Below, piece by piece: positions 44,576 to 54,178 of a stretch of DNA of 64,000 bases (position 1 is the first letter of the stretch; each line of letters begins with the position of its first letter). Position numbers and translations under genes: made by a program. The DNA is from an uncultured Christensenellaceae bacterium (GTDB lineage Bacteria; Bacillota; Clostridia; Christensenellales; Borkfalkiaceae), in the NCBI GenBank assembly GCA_910587005.1, contig CAJULB010000002.1, positions 186,001 through 250,000 of the forward strand, read 5' to 3'. The notes below the pieces were generated by a model that made no database searches, was not told the DNA's origin, and was given only the letters and a program-made list of their open reading frames with translations.

Positions 44576-44745
44576 GGCAGAGCTTTGAATTAAAGATATT
44601 TTTAAAAGATTAAATTCCCCAGATGAGAGTTGCGTATTCGGTTACGGTTCGGTCGGACGAAAAATAGGCGGAGCCTGCCACGTTTGCAAGCTGTTTTGCC
44701 GCAAACGCGTTTCTATCGGAAAAGTCGCAGTTGATTTTTAAAAGC
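44576..44745. repeat. 170-nt direct repeat, copy 2 (3' end of intact glgP)
   Basis: Same orientation as 38341-38510, with two differences, both changing an amino acid conservatively (Phe/Leu and Arg/Lys). The distance between copies is 6235 bp, spanning the complete pst-pho operon. Confidence 0.93.
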
Positions 44746-46844
44746 ACTTCAACATAATCTTTTAAATCATATAATACAAAGTAATTGTCGGGGTTATGCC
44801 AACTTGCTCCTATGGTAAGACTATCGTATAATTCCTTAAAATAACCCGTCCCGTCATCATTAAAAGTACCGTCAATAAGACTTTCAACAGCTTTCTTATG
44901 CAACTTAATATAAGTATTCGGGTCATAACCGTCCTTTTTAAGACATTCTATTTCGTCCACTTCCGCCCCGAAAATGTAGTTATTCTCCCTACCCGCAAGC
45001 TCTACAATTTCAATATTTGCCCCGTCCATCGTTCCGCAGGTAACGGCACCGTTCATCATAAATTTCATATTACCCGTTCCACTTGCCTCGAGCCCCGCAG
45101 TAGAAACTTGCAATGACACGTCGGTTCCTGCAACTATTTTTTCAGCATAAGATACATTGTAATTACGGATAAATACAACTTTCAGAAGACTATTGGTCTG
45201 ATTATCCGCATTAACTTTTTCGGCTATTTCATTTATAAATTTTATAATACCTTTTGCGCGCTTATATCCGGGGGCGCTCTTTGCGCCAAAGATAAACACA
45301 GACGGCACAAAATCCTTAATACTTCCGTCTTTAAGTCCGTTATATATTTCAAGAATGGCAAACGCCGTCATCAATTGGCGCTTATATTCGTGCAATCTTT
45401 TAGCCTGTGAAAACACCAAAAAATTCTGAGGAATATCAATTCCTTCTTGATGTTTTATATAATCGAAAAGCTGTCTTTTTTTCTCCTCTTTTATCAAAAT
45501 AAAATCTTCGGTATAATCGGATATAACTCTATTCAGTTTATTCAACTCCGATATGTTTGTTCTCCAGCCATTCCCTATTGCTTTATCCAGAAGCGAGGAA
45601 AATTCGTTATTACACAGCATAAGCCATCTTCGCTGGGTAATACCGTTTGTCTTGTTTTGGAACTTGTCCGGATAATACTTATACACCGTTTTAAAAAGAC
45701 TGTTTTTGAGAATTTCGGTATGTAACTTAGCAACTCCGTTTACAGTTTTTCCTACATAAACCGCAAGGTTAGCCATTGAAAAACCGTTAGGAGAATAAGA
45801 AGACATTGCCGCAATTTCTTCACTCGTACAATTCAGTTTAGCAAATTCTTCCCGTTGTTTTAAATGAATTTTAATAAGAATAGAATATATATTGGGTAAA
45901 ATTTTCTTTAAAAGCTCGGCGTTCCAGCATTCCAACGCCTCTGGCAGAATGGTATGATTGGTATAAGCAAAAGTTTTCTTTGCGATTTCAAGCGCATCGG
46001 AAAAAATAACCTTGTGCTCCGATGTTAATATTCTTATAAATTCAGCTATCGCAAGCACCGGATGCGTGTCGTTAAGCTGAATGACGTTAAATTCGGGGAA
46101 TTTTTCGAAACTTTTCCCATACTTTTTAATATGCTTTTCTATAAGTTCGCGGATAGCAGCCGCAGAGAAAAAGTATTCCTGCCGCAGTCTTAAAATTTTG
46201 CCCTCCTCGGTATCGTCGGCGGGGTATAAATATTCGCTAATCTTTTCCGCTTCGGCACTTCCTTCTGCTTGGAATAAACGCAGTCTGTTTATTCTTTTGC
46301 CGAAAACGGGATAATCATAAGGCACGGCGTATACCTTCATATCCGCAAACTCTATAAGCTGCTTCTCATCGTCGCGCCTTATGCTCCACGGGTCGCCGAA
46401 GCGCTGCCAGTCGTCGGGCAGTTCGACCTGAAAGCCGTTTTCTATCGCCTGTTTGAATAAACCGTATTTATAACGTATTCCGTAGCCTTGAAGGGGCAAA
46501 CCCAGTCCTGCGGCTGAATCAAGAAAACACGCCGCTAATCTACCGAGCCCGCCGTTACCGAGCGCGGCGTCCTCTATTTCTTCGAATACGTTAATATCAA
46601 TACCTTTCTCTGCAAGTATTTCTTTCGTTTCTTCAAGAACGCCAAGCTCCATAAGATTATTATAAAAACTTCGCCCTATAAGAAACTCCATAGACAGATA
46701 ATATGCGTTTTTTATAGCCGGCTTCTCTACATTATTCAATCCGCAACTCATTGCAAATGCGGAAATTTCATTATATAATTCTATGGTTGATTTTCCGCTT
46801 ATATCCAGTTGTTTTAATTTAGTTACAAATTGCTCTTTATTCAT
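44610..46844 (-). CDS. glgP: Glycogen/maltodextrin phosphorylase
   Basis: A 744-aa PLP-dependent phosphorylase (GT35) that releases glucose-1-phosphate from alpha-1,4-glucans. Recognisable segments: N-terminal YYLSMEFLIGRSFYNNL, GNGGLGRLAACFLDS, GYGIRYKYGLFKQ, INDTHPVLAIAE-like QLNDTHPVLA, IFGAKSAPGYKRAKGIIKFI, and the PLP region EASGTGNMKFMMNG with the Schiff-base Lys in NMKF. It is slightly shorter than E. coli MalP. It is the last gene of the maltodextrin cluster (6 nt after the MalK-like gene), so it should phosphorolyse imported maltodextrins or glycogen. Confidence 0.96.
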   Translation of the reverse strand: MNKEQFVTKLKQLDISGKSTIELYNEISAFAMSCGLNNVEKPAIKNAYYLSMEFLIGRSFYNNLMELGVLEETKEILAEKGIDINVFEEIEDAALGNGGLGRLAACFLDSAAGLGLPLQGYGIRYKYGLFKQAIENGFQVELPDDWQRFGDPWSIRRDDEKQLIEFADMKVYAVPYDYPVFGKRINRLRLFQAEGSAEAEKISEYLYPADDTEEGKILRLRQEYFFSAAAIRELIEKHIKKYGKSFEKFPEFNVIQLNDTHPVLAIAEFIRILTSEHKVIFSDALEIAKKTFAYTNHTILPEALECWNAELLKKILPNIYSILIKIHLKQREEFAKLNCTSEEIAAMSSYSPNGFSMANLAVYVGKTVNGVAKLHTEILKNSLFKTVYKYYPDKFQNKTNGITQRRWLMLCNNEFSSLLDKAIGNGWRTNISELNKLNRVISDYTEDFILIKEEKKRQLFDYIKHQEGIDIPQNFLVFSQAKRLHEYKRQLMTAFAILEIYNGLKDGSIKDFVPSVFIFGAKSAPGYKRAKGIIKFINEIAEKVNADNQTNSLLKVVFIRNYNVSYAEKIVAGTDVSLQVSTAGLEASGTGNMKFMMNGAVTCGTMDGANIEIVELAGRENNYIFGAEVDEIECLKKDGYDPNTYIKLHKKAVESLIDGTFNDDGTGYFKELYDSLTIGASWHNPDNYFVLYDLKDYVEVLLKINCDFSDRNAFAAKQLANVAGSAYFSSDRTVTEYATLIWGI

Positions 46845-46850
46845 AAGTTT

Positions 46851-48767
46851 TTAAATAATTTTTATCTCCCGTTCGATTTCTACAATTCCAACTTTTTCAA
46901 AATTAGGTTGAAGGTATATTTCACCGCTAATTTCGCCGTCAGTATTTACGTATACTTCACTTCCGTCCACACTGCATTTTACGAATTTTTCGCTGCCGTA
47001 ATCAAGATACCCTTCGATTTTGGCAGGTATCCCGCTTTCGGAAATTGCAAGGTCGTAAATTCCGCATTCCAAATTAAGAGGCGTTGTAAAAGCTTTTTTA
47101 ATACCGAGCGCGGCAAATATCTTTTGCGACATATCTTCAGACGCTTCAAAAAATTTACCTGCAACGTCGAACCCGAAACGTATCGCTTTCTTTCGCTTTA
47201 TTTTGCCGTTCTCGTTAACCTCTTCATATTCCTTTCGCTTTACGAATTTGCAGTTTAATTTATTAAGTTCAGACAGCGGCGCAATTACGGTATTACCGTC
47301 TGAAATTACCGTTATCTTTTTAAAATCGATTCCTATATTTATCGAGGAATTTAAGGTTTTACCCGCCTCGGAATACTGTAAATTTACGGCATAAAAACGG
47401 TGACCGTTCATATTTAAAGCTAACAGATTTATTCCGTTTATACTTTCGCACGAAACGACTTCTGCTTTCAAATTCCCATTCAAAGTCAGGGCATTTGTTG
47501 GCAACAACAACTCGCCTTTTAAATCGTTGCATTTAACGGCTTCGGGTAAGTCAATTTCGCATCCTGCAAAACACAGTTTTCCGTTCTTGATTTCACAGTC
47601 TAAATAATTATACTCCGGAATGCGGGGTAAAACGCATTGTTCGTTTTCATAGTCAAAAAGATGTATCTTTTCAATATTCAAAGACACGTCGATTATATCG
47701 CCCGACTTTAAATCCCTGCCGCTATTATCTTTAATAATGACTCTTGTTGAACTTTCGACATAGCCATCGCCGCCCATATTGATGTCGCCGTAAACGAGCG
47801 TTTCGCTGCCGAGTTCCTCCTTGTGGGAAACTATTACTTTGACAACCGCTTTACTGTTTTTTATATCTTCGGGTAAGAGCGAAATATCTTCTGCGCGAAG
47901 TCCCATATAAACCTTGGTTTTACCGTCAAGATAGGCGGGTTTTGCTTTATAAAGCATAGAATACGGAACGGTTATCTGCGCGTTGGAATATTCAAACTTT
48001 ATTATTACGTTCTCCCCTTCTTTATTAAGAGTCGCTTCGAAAAAGTTCATTTGCGGTGTGCCGATAAAACCTGCGACAAACTTATTTGCAGGATAATTAT
48101 ATAAATTTTTCGGCGTATCTATCTGTTGAACGAAACCGTCCTTCATAACGACTATGCGCGTGCCCATGGTCATGGCTTCTACTTGGTCGTGCGTAACGTA
48201 AATGAACGTCGTATTCAATTTTGAATGTAATTTAGATATTTCCGCACGCATCTGCGTTCTGAGCTTGGCGTCGAGGTTTGAAAGCGGTTCGTCCAAAAGC
48301 ATAACTTTCGGTTCGCGCACTATCGCGCGCCCGAGCGCCACTCTCTGCCGCTGCCCGCCCGACATTTCCTTGGGCTTTTTATTGAGATATTCGGTTATAC
48401 CGAGAATATTCGCAGCTTCAACAACCTTTTTGTGAATCTCATCTTTCGGAAGTTTCCTGAGCCTAAGCCCGAACGCAATGTTTTCGTAAACAGTCATATG
48501 CGGATAAAGGGCGTAGTTCTGGAAAACCATAGCAATATCCCTGTCCTTAGGTTCCATATCGTTTACGATGGTATCGCCTATTTTAAGTTCGCCTGCGGAG
48601 ATATCTTCAAGCCCCGCAATCATACGCAGAGTCGTTGATTTTCCGCAGCCCGACGGTCCGACGAAAACGATGAATTCCTTATCGGCAATCTCCATATTGA
48701 AGTCGTTTACCGCCTTCGTGCCGTTCGGATATACTTTATAAATATGTTTTAAACTTACGTCTGCCAT
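46851..48767 (-). CDS. malK: MalK/MsmX-type sugar ABC ATPase with long C-terminal extension
   Basis: A 638-aa ATPase. The start at 48767 fits GAGGTAAT-type RBS spacing and lies 11 nt after malG; the longer frame to 48929 overlaps malG and was rejected. Residues 1-235 are the ATPase: Walker A GPSGCGKST, Q-loop VFQNYALYPHMTVYENIAFGL, signature MSGGQRQR, Walker B VMLLDEPLSNLDA, H-loop VTHD. Residues 235-370 form the usual MalK regulatory (TOBE) domain with the LRAED-type GLRAEDISLLPE. About 265 further residues with no familiar motif are predicted mostly beta. Normal MalK/MsmX proteins end at about 365-380. The extension may be additional TOBE-like sugar- or regulator-sensing domains; that is a guess. 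Confidence 0.92.
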   Translation of the reverse strand: MADVSLKHIYKVYPNGTKAVNDFNMEIADKEFIVFVGPSGCGKSTTLRMIAGLEDISAGELKIGDTIVNDMEPKDRDIAMVFQNYALYPHMTVYENIAFGLRLRKLPKDEIHKKVVEAANILGITEYLNKKPKEMSGGQRQRVALGRAIVREPKVMLLDEPLSNLDAKLRTQMRAEISKLHSKLNTTFIYVTHDQVEAMTMGTRIVVMKDGFVQQIDTPKNLYNYPANKFVAGFIGTPQMNFFEATLNKEGENVIIKFEYSNAQITVPYSMLYKAKPAYLDGKTKVYMGLRAEDISLLPEDIKNSKAVVKVIVSHKEELGSETLVYGDINMGGDGYVESSTRVIIKDNSGRDLKSGDIIDVSLNIEKIHLFDYENEQCVLPRIPEYNYLDCEIKNGKLCFAGCEIDLPEAVKCNDLKGELLLPTNALTLNGNLKAEVVSCESINGINLLALNMNGHRFYAVNLQYSEAGKTLNSSINIGIDFKKITVISDGNTVIAPLSELNKLNCKFVKRKEYEEVNENGKIKRKKAIRFGFDVAGKFFEASEDMSQKIFAALGIKKAFTTPLNLECGIYDLAISESGIPAKIEGYLDYGSEKFVKCSVDGSEVYVNTDGEISGEIYLQPNFEKVGIVEIEREIKII

Positions 48768-48778
48768 TTTATTACCTC

Positions 48779-49642
48779 TTATCCTTTTACAGAGCCGCCC
48801 GTTACGCCCTCTACGTAATACCTTTGCAACCAAATAAAGAGCGCCGTTATTGGTATTGAAACCACAACAGCCGCTGCACAGAATACCGTGAAATATCCTT
48901 CTGCCATCAGCGTTGAATTGTCGAGCCACGATTTCATTCCGACAGCTACGGTGAATTTATCAGGGTCGCCCTTCATCATAAACGACGAAAACATAAACTC
49001 GCCCCACGGCGCAATAAACGCAGTCAATACGGTATAAATAATAATAGGTTTTGCAAGCGGCAGAATTATTTTTAAAAATACCGTGTGCCTACTTGCACCA
49101 TCTATCCTCGCAGCTTCGTCCAACGATTTAGGAATAGTATCGAAAAAACCCTTACAGATATAATACTGCATTGCCGAGCTTGCCGAATAAACTAATATAA
49201 GTCCTGCCAAATTCTGCGTAAGGTGAATTTCCCTTAAAACGAAATATACCGCCGTCATGGATAAAAATCCTGGGAACATACCCAAAATCAGCATTAAATT
49301 CATAAGCGGTTTACGCAGTTTAAAACGTAGCCTTGATAGTGCATAGCTCGTCATTAACACTATTATCGTTTGTAAAACGGTAACGACAACCGAAACGAGC
49401 ATAGTATTTCCATACCAAGTCAAAAACTTTGTTTCCGTAAACAGCTTTATATAGTTATTGAATGACCATTGCTTAGGGAAAAGATAGTCTGCCGAAATAC
49501 CCGCTTGTTCTCCCCTGAACGACAATATAATCAGCATTAAAAATGGTATCAACCATATAAGGCAAATTATTATCAGTACGGTATATGCGACTATGAGCGA
49601 AACTCTTTCCGCACCCTTTTTACTTTTAAACTTCTTAGCCAT
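48779..49642 (-). CDS. malG: Maltodextrin ABC transporter permease MalG
   Basis: A 287-aa permease with six helices and the EAA loop KSLDEAARIDGASRHTVFLKIILPLAKP. The ending EGVTGGSVKG is typical of the MalG/GanQ class. It starts at the base where malF ends and is followed by the MalK-like gene. It imports malto-oligosaccharides delivered by MalE. Confidence 0.95.
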   Translation of the reverse strand: MAKKFKSKKGAERVSLIVAYTVLIIICLIWLIPFLMLIILSFRGEQAGISADYLFPKQWSFNNYIKLFTETKFLTWYGNTMLVSVVVTVLQTIIVLMTSYALSRLRFKLRKPLMNLMLILGMFPGFLSMTAVYFVLREIHLTQNLAGLILVYSASSAMQYYICKGFFDTIPKSLDEAARIDGASRHTVFLKIILPLAKPIIIYTVLTAFIAPWGEFMFSSFMMKGDPDKFTVAVGMKSWLDNSTLMAEGYFTVFCAAAVVVSIPITALFIWLQRYYVEGVTGGSVKG

Positions 49643-51156
49643 TACATAAATTCCTCCTCATTTTTAACTGATTTGGAACGGTTATAAAGTATAAGTGAGA
49701 ACGCCGCAACGATAACGAAGGTAAAAATACCGATAACGGACGCAAGACAGTACTTACTCTCGGTTACGGTCAGCTTATACAGCCAAGTTATAAGTAAATC
49801 GGTTTCGCCTGCGGTAGTAGTAAATCCGTCCATTTCCAAAGGAGGATTTCCTCCTGTCAATAGGAATATCACATTAAAGTTATTAAGATTCCCGATAAAT
49901 TGAGTTATAAGATAAGGTGTGGTGACGTGTAGCATATACGGAAGGGTTATCTTCATATACGCCCTTACGGGACCTGCACCGTCCATTCGCGCCGACTCAT
50001 ATAAGTCTGCAGGTATATTCATTAATATACCCGTGCAAATTAACATAGAGTAAGGAATACCTATCCAGATATTCACGATTATTATAGTTATCCTTGCAAA
50101 CGTGCCGTCCGTCAGGAACGGTATCGCCTTATCTATCCAACCCCACTTTAACAATAAATTGTTTATCAGCCCTTGGTTGGCAAGAAGCTGCGACATAAAC
50201 ATTAACGATACGAATTGCGGAACAGCTATTGTTATAACAAGAATGGTACGCCACAGCTTTTTGAATTTAACACCCTTTTTGTTTATGAGGATTGCCACTA
50301 CCATCCCGAGAATATAGTTTGTGAACGTTGCAAATAACGCCCATACTATGGTCCACAAAAGCACCTCGCCGAAGGTATATGCAAACACTTTACTGTCGGC
50401 AGAAATCCCGCCGCCCAATACGGTTACGAAATTATCGACACCCGTCCAGTGAAACAGCTGTGCGGGAGGCTGATGAAATTTGTCGTAGTTCGTAAACGCT
50501 ATGAATATCATAAAGAATATAGGCAGAATAGTGAACACAACCAGACCAAGCACGGGTATAGACAGCAGTGTTTTATGATAGTTTTCGTCGGCATAAGACT
50601 TTATATCGTCCTTAGACGTAGGCAACCGCAAATGCGCCTCAGTAAACTGTTGCGATAGTAGATTACCCTTTACATTCTGATACCACATATATACAAACGC
50701 AATCGCTATGAAAATTGTCAAAAGCGAATACAAAAGTATTAAAAGGCTATTATCGTAATAAATAGTTTTCTCGATTCCTGTCAACGGATCTATTACCGTT
50801 TTACACGCAACTTCGCCGAGACTCCCCAATTTAACGAGGTATTTCCAACCGAAAAATACCATATACAAAACAAACAGCACTTCGAATATAAGGTATAAAA
50901 ATCCTTTTAAATACTGTTTTCTCGCAATCAGCCCGAAGCCCATTACTGCGAAAGAAGTTCGTGTTTTCCAATCCCCTTCTTTTGCCGCCCTGCCGATATT
51001 TATAAAAATTCCCGCAAAGGCAAGCCAGAGTTTATAAAGTTTTTTTGGTATCGCCTTAAAAAATGCCGCAAACGACAACGGCAGTCGCTTGAAAAAATTT
51101 TTAAAATTAAACCCGAATTTTTCAAGCGGCGACATTTTCAGATATTCCAAATCCAT
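49642..51156 (-). CDS. malF: Maltodextrin ABC transporter permease MalF
   Basis: A 504-aa permease, with a long N-terminal segment (two or three extra helices within 1-170) as in Firmicutes MalF/GanP proteins, followed by the core with EAA loop ADLYESARMDGAGPVRAYMKITLPYM and the segment FIGNLNNFNVIFLLTGGNPP typical of MalF. It shares one base with malG. Confidence 0.94.
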   Translation of the reverse strand: MDLEYLKMSPLEKFGFNFKNFFKRLPLSFAAFFKAIPKKLYKLWLAFAGIFINIGRAAKEGDWKTRTSFAVMGFGLIARKQYLKGFLYLIFEVLFVLYMVFFGWKYLVKLGSLGEVACKTVIDPLTGIEKTIYYDNSLLILLYSLLTIFIAIAFVYMWYQNVKGNLLSQQFTEAHLRLPTSKDDIKSYADENYHKTLLSIPVLGLVVFTILPIFFMIFIAFTNYDKFHQPPAQLFHWTGVDNFVTVLGGGISADSKVFAYTFGEVLLWTIVWALFATFTNYILGMVVAILINKKGVKFKKLWRTILVITIAVPQFVSLMFMSQLLANQGLINNLLLKWGWIDKAIPFLTDGTFARITIIIVNIWIGIPYSMLICTGILMNIPADLYESARMDGAGPVRAYMKITLPYMLHVTTPYLITQFIGNLNNFNVIFLLTGGNPPLEMDGFTTTAGETDLLITWLYKLTVTESKYCLASVIGIFTFVIVAAFSLILYNRSKSVKNEEEFM

Positions 51157-51174
51157 TTTTTCACCGGAATTAAA

Positions 51175-52440
51175 TTATTTTGAGTTCTTTATTTGTTTTT
51201 CAACGGCACTTAACTTATCGGCATAAGACAGTTTTCCGTTACCGCCCGATTCGCTCAACAAACCGTCTATAATATTCAAGCCTACACCCTTTAAAGGTTC
51301 CCAGAAACTTGACGGAACGGAGGTCTGTTCTTTCGCAAATTGTTTTTGCGCATTAAGAGCCGCAAACGTAGCATCGTCCTTTACGGCGTTTGCCGCGGCG
51401 TTGTTTGTAGGCCCCACCATGTATTTTTCAAAGCGCTCTGCCTGCATAGCTTCACTTGAAAGAAAAGCGGCAAGCTTGTGCGCTTCAACTATTTTATCGC
51501 CGCTGTGAGGATTTACACCGAAAAGCTTATAGCCTTTGAACGACGAGAGCTGCACGTCCTGACCGTTTACGTTAACCGTAGGCAGCTTGCAGACACCGTA
51601 GTTTTCGCCGAGAATTTTTTTGATTTGAGGCGCATTCCACGTTCCGGAAACTGCAACCGCCGTACTTTTAGTGGTAAAGCCCGTGATAATCTTTTCGTTA
51701 TCTGTGCTTTTACCTGAAAACGCCTTGCTTGACGTAAGCTTAGACATAGCTTTACAAGCATTTATACCGCCTTCGTTATTTAGACTGATTTCAATATTTT
51801 TCTCTTTGTAATTGTCGTTATAATCGTATTCCACCGAATAATCGCAACCAAAAGCGAAAAACCAACCTGCCGTATACCAAGGCACATCAACCGCCCATGC
51901 GATTTTTTTGTTCTTTGTTTCACATACGGAAATTATGGATTCGAGCGAGCCGACCTGCTCGTCGGTTATAACGGATTTGTCGTAGAACATAAAATAACCG
52001 TTATCCGAAGCATACGGATAACCGTAAACCTTTTCATCCGCCGTGCCGTATGCAATCGAGCCTGACGCAACGGAATCCTCGCTGTTCTCCGTCTTTACGT
52101 TATCGAGAAATATTCCGCCCAATTTTGCAAGGGCTCCCACGCGCAGAAGCGGAACCAACTGATCGTTCGAATAACAGAACACGTCCGCCGCAGCCGAAGG
52201 GTCTGGTGCGATGTTGCTTACCGCCATATCCTCTTCGCAAATACCTACTTTAATATTGTATTTTGTTTCGGAATTGGCTTCTTCGAATTTAGCAACCATT
52301 TGTTTAAGGGTTTCTTGTTGTGCGGCAGAACCCCACACGGTAAGTTCAAGCCCCTTATTTCCGCAAGCAGTAAGACCCGCAACCGAACTTGCTGCGAGCG
52401 CTCCGCAAATAAGCATTGACACAATACGTTTTTTCATCAT
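51175..52440 (-). CDS. malE: Maltodextrin-binding lipoprotein MalE
   Basis: A 421-aa family-1 solute-binding lipoprotein with lipobox GLTAC (Cys26). Family marks are LTVWGSAAQQETLKQMVAKFEE near the start of the mature protein, the FCYSNDQLVPLLRVGALAKL segment, and YGYPYASDNGYFMFYDKS. Its place before malF-malG and next to amylases points to malto-oligosaccharides as ligand. RBS AGGAGG-like upstream. Confidence 0.93.
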   Translation of the reverse strand: MMKKRIVSMLICGALAASSVAGLTACGNKGLELTVWGSAAQQETLKQMVAKFEEANSETKYNIKVGICEEDMAVSNIAPDPSAAADVFCYSNDQLVPLLRVGALAKLGGIFLDNVKTENSEDSVASGSIAYGTADEKVYGYPYASDNGYFMFYDKSVITDEQVGSLESIISVCETKNKKIAWAVDVPWYTAGWFFAFGCDYSVEYDYNDNYKEKNIEISLNNEGGINACKAMSKLTSSKAFSGKSTDNEKIITGFTTKSTAVAVSGTWNAPQIKKILGENYGVCKLPTVNVNGQDVQLSSFKGYKLFGVNPHSGDKIVEAHKLAAFLSSEAMQAERFEKYMVGPTNNAAANAVKDDATFAALNAQKQFAKEQTSVPSSFWEPLKGVGLNIIDGLLSESGGNGKLSYADKLSAVEKQIKNSK

Positions 52441-52462
52441 TAATCCTCCTAAAAGTTTAATT

Positions 52463-54163
52463 TTAGTTTATATTTTTAACAACGAGCGCAGCGTTGTTTA
52501 AAAGTCTGTTATCCTTACAATTCAAGCTGAAAATCACGTCGCCGTTTACATTAACTTTTTTAGACCTTCCGCTCATATTGAAATACGCCGTTATTTTTTC
52601 ATCGTTTTTAATACGCAAAATTATTAATAATCCGTTTTCGGCAGTTATCTTCGTGCTACCACCGCAAAGAGCCTCTTGTTTTTTTAAAGTTACGATTTTT
52701 TTAAAATTTTCCGCATACGCCGCATTTTGCTTTGAAAAAGTCCAATCAAAAGTTTTGCGACAGTCAGGGTCGCCCGCACCGTCAAGCGGAAGCTCTGTTC
52801 CGTAAAATATGCACGGCATACCGGGAAACATAATCATTGCACACAGCGCACACAACAATCTATCCATATTACCGCCGACGAAACGTAAAAATCTGGGAGT
52901 ATCGTGGGTATCCAAGAAATTAAGCGACATTGCGTTAGCCTGTTCAATGTTAGAGATAAGAAGTCCATTCATCCTATCCGCTGCGATTGTCGCTTTTATA
53001 GAATAAACGCCAAAAAAATCTATAAGAATTTTCTGCAGTTTGTAATTCATTACCCCGTCGAACTGATCGCCTTTAAGCCAATGCTCGTTCTCGTGCCAGA
53101 TTTCGCCTATTATCAATACGTCGGAACGCTTTGCCTTGACTTCTTTTCTTAGTTGCCGCCACATTTCGTGGGATACTTCGTCCGCAACATCAAGGCGTAG
53201 CCCGTCAAAGCCTAAGTTAATATATTCCAGCGCAATATCCGTAAGATATCTGCGCACTTCAGGATTGCTCGTGTTCCATTTAGGCATATATTCGCAATCC
53301 GCAAAATACTCGTAGTTGCGTTTGTCCGCGTCGGGGCGTTCGCCGTCAATCATAAACCAGTCGTAAAACTCGGAACCTTTACCGTTTTTTACAACGTCGG
53401 CAAATAATTTGTGAGAGGCATCGCAATGATTGAATACACAATCGACCATAACTTTGATTCCCATTTCGTGCGCCGAGCTTAATAAGTGCTTTAACTTTTC
53501 GAGATTACCGAATTCGGGCGAAACCCGCAAATAATCTTTAATGTTATACTTGTGATTTGACTCGGATTCAAAAACAGGCGTAAGGTAGAGTGCCGTAATG
53601 CCGATATTTCTCAGGTATTCAAGTTTATTGCAAATCCCGTCGATATCACCTCCGGTAAAAGAATATCTGTCAATATTTTCATCCCATTTAGTGTTTATAT
53701 ATGAGTCGTTCTTCTCATAATCGCCACGCGCAAAGCGGTCAACAAAAATATGATAAAATACTGCTTTTTCCGACCAGCTTACCAACGGCATAACGTCAAC
53801 CTTATTAATAAACGGAAACTGAAAGAAAGTGTAATATGCCCGTTTGAAATCGTAATTTTCGGAAATCCCGTCCTCGGAGTAAAAATAAACTTTATTCTTT
53901 TCCGTTATACGGAATATGTAGGCAAAACGCACGTCAGAAAGTTCGATATTAATGCGGTAATACGCAAAGGTACCATCGCACAATTCCCTATTCATCGGCA
54001 ATACGTTATATTTCTTGGTGAAATCGTATTTATTGTTGTACAATATCTCAACGCGGTCGAACACATCGTTGGAAGCCACTCTCAACGTAATTAATAGCTC
54101 ATTTGTAGATAAGGCGTATGCATATCTACTCTCAGGTTGATGATATATGGCATATTTGTTCAT
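52463..54163 (-). CDS. Intracellular GH13 alpha-glucanase (cyclomaltodextrinase/neopullulanase type)
   Basis: A 566-aa enzyme with no signal peptide. An N-terminal CBM34-like beta domain (1-120) precedes the TIM barrel. Catalytic residues: nucleophile Asp325 (GLRLDVADEV), acid/base Glu354 (IIGEIWHE) and transition-state Asp421 (FLDTHDTPR). Conserved region I reads VMVDCVFNH. This layout matches cyclomaltodextrinase, neopullulanase and maltogenic amylase, which trim imported maltodextrins and cyclodextrins in the cytosol. The C-terminal beta domain is short. It lies between the lacI-like gene (15 nt upstream) and malE (22 nt downstream). Confidence 0.92.
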   Translation of the reverse strand: MNKYAIYHQPESRYAYALSTNELLITLRVASNDVFDRVEILYNNKYDFTKKYNVLPMNRELCDGTFAYYRINIELSDVRFAYIFRITEKNKVYFYSEDGISENYDFKRAYYTFFQFPFINKVDVMPLVSWSEKAVFYHIFVDRFARGDYEKNDSYINTKWDENIDRYSFTGGDIDGICNKLEYLRNIGITALYLTPVFESESNHKYNIKDYLRVSPEFGNLEKLKHLLSSAHEMGIKVMVDCVFNHCDASHKLFADVVKNGKGSEFYDWFMIDGERPDADKRNYEYFADCEYMPKWNTSNPEVRRYLTDIALEYINLGFDGLRLDVADEVSHEMWRQLRKEVKAKRSDVLIIGEIWHENEHWLKGDQFDGVMNYKLQKILIDFFGVYSIKATIAADRMNGLLISNIEQANAMSLNFLDTHDTPRFLRFVGGNMDRLLCALCAMIMFPGMPCIFYGTELPLDGAGDPDCRKTFDWTFSKQNAAYAENFKKIVTLKKQEALCGGSTKITAENGLLIILRIKNDEKITAYFNMSGRSKKVNVNGDVIFSLNCKDNRLLNNAALVVKNIN

Positions 54164-54178
54164 AATAACAGCTTTAAT

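Noticed and set aside
46851..48929. Longer MalK start at 48929
   Set aside because: Would overlap malG by about 150 nt and adds a Cys/Arg-rich non-conserved tail; ATG 48767 has a ribosome binding site.
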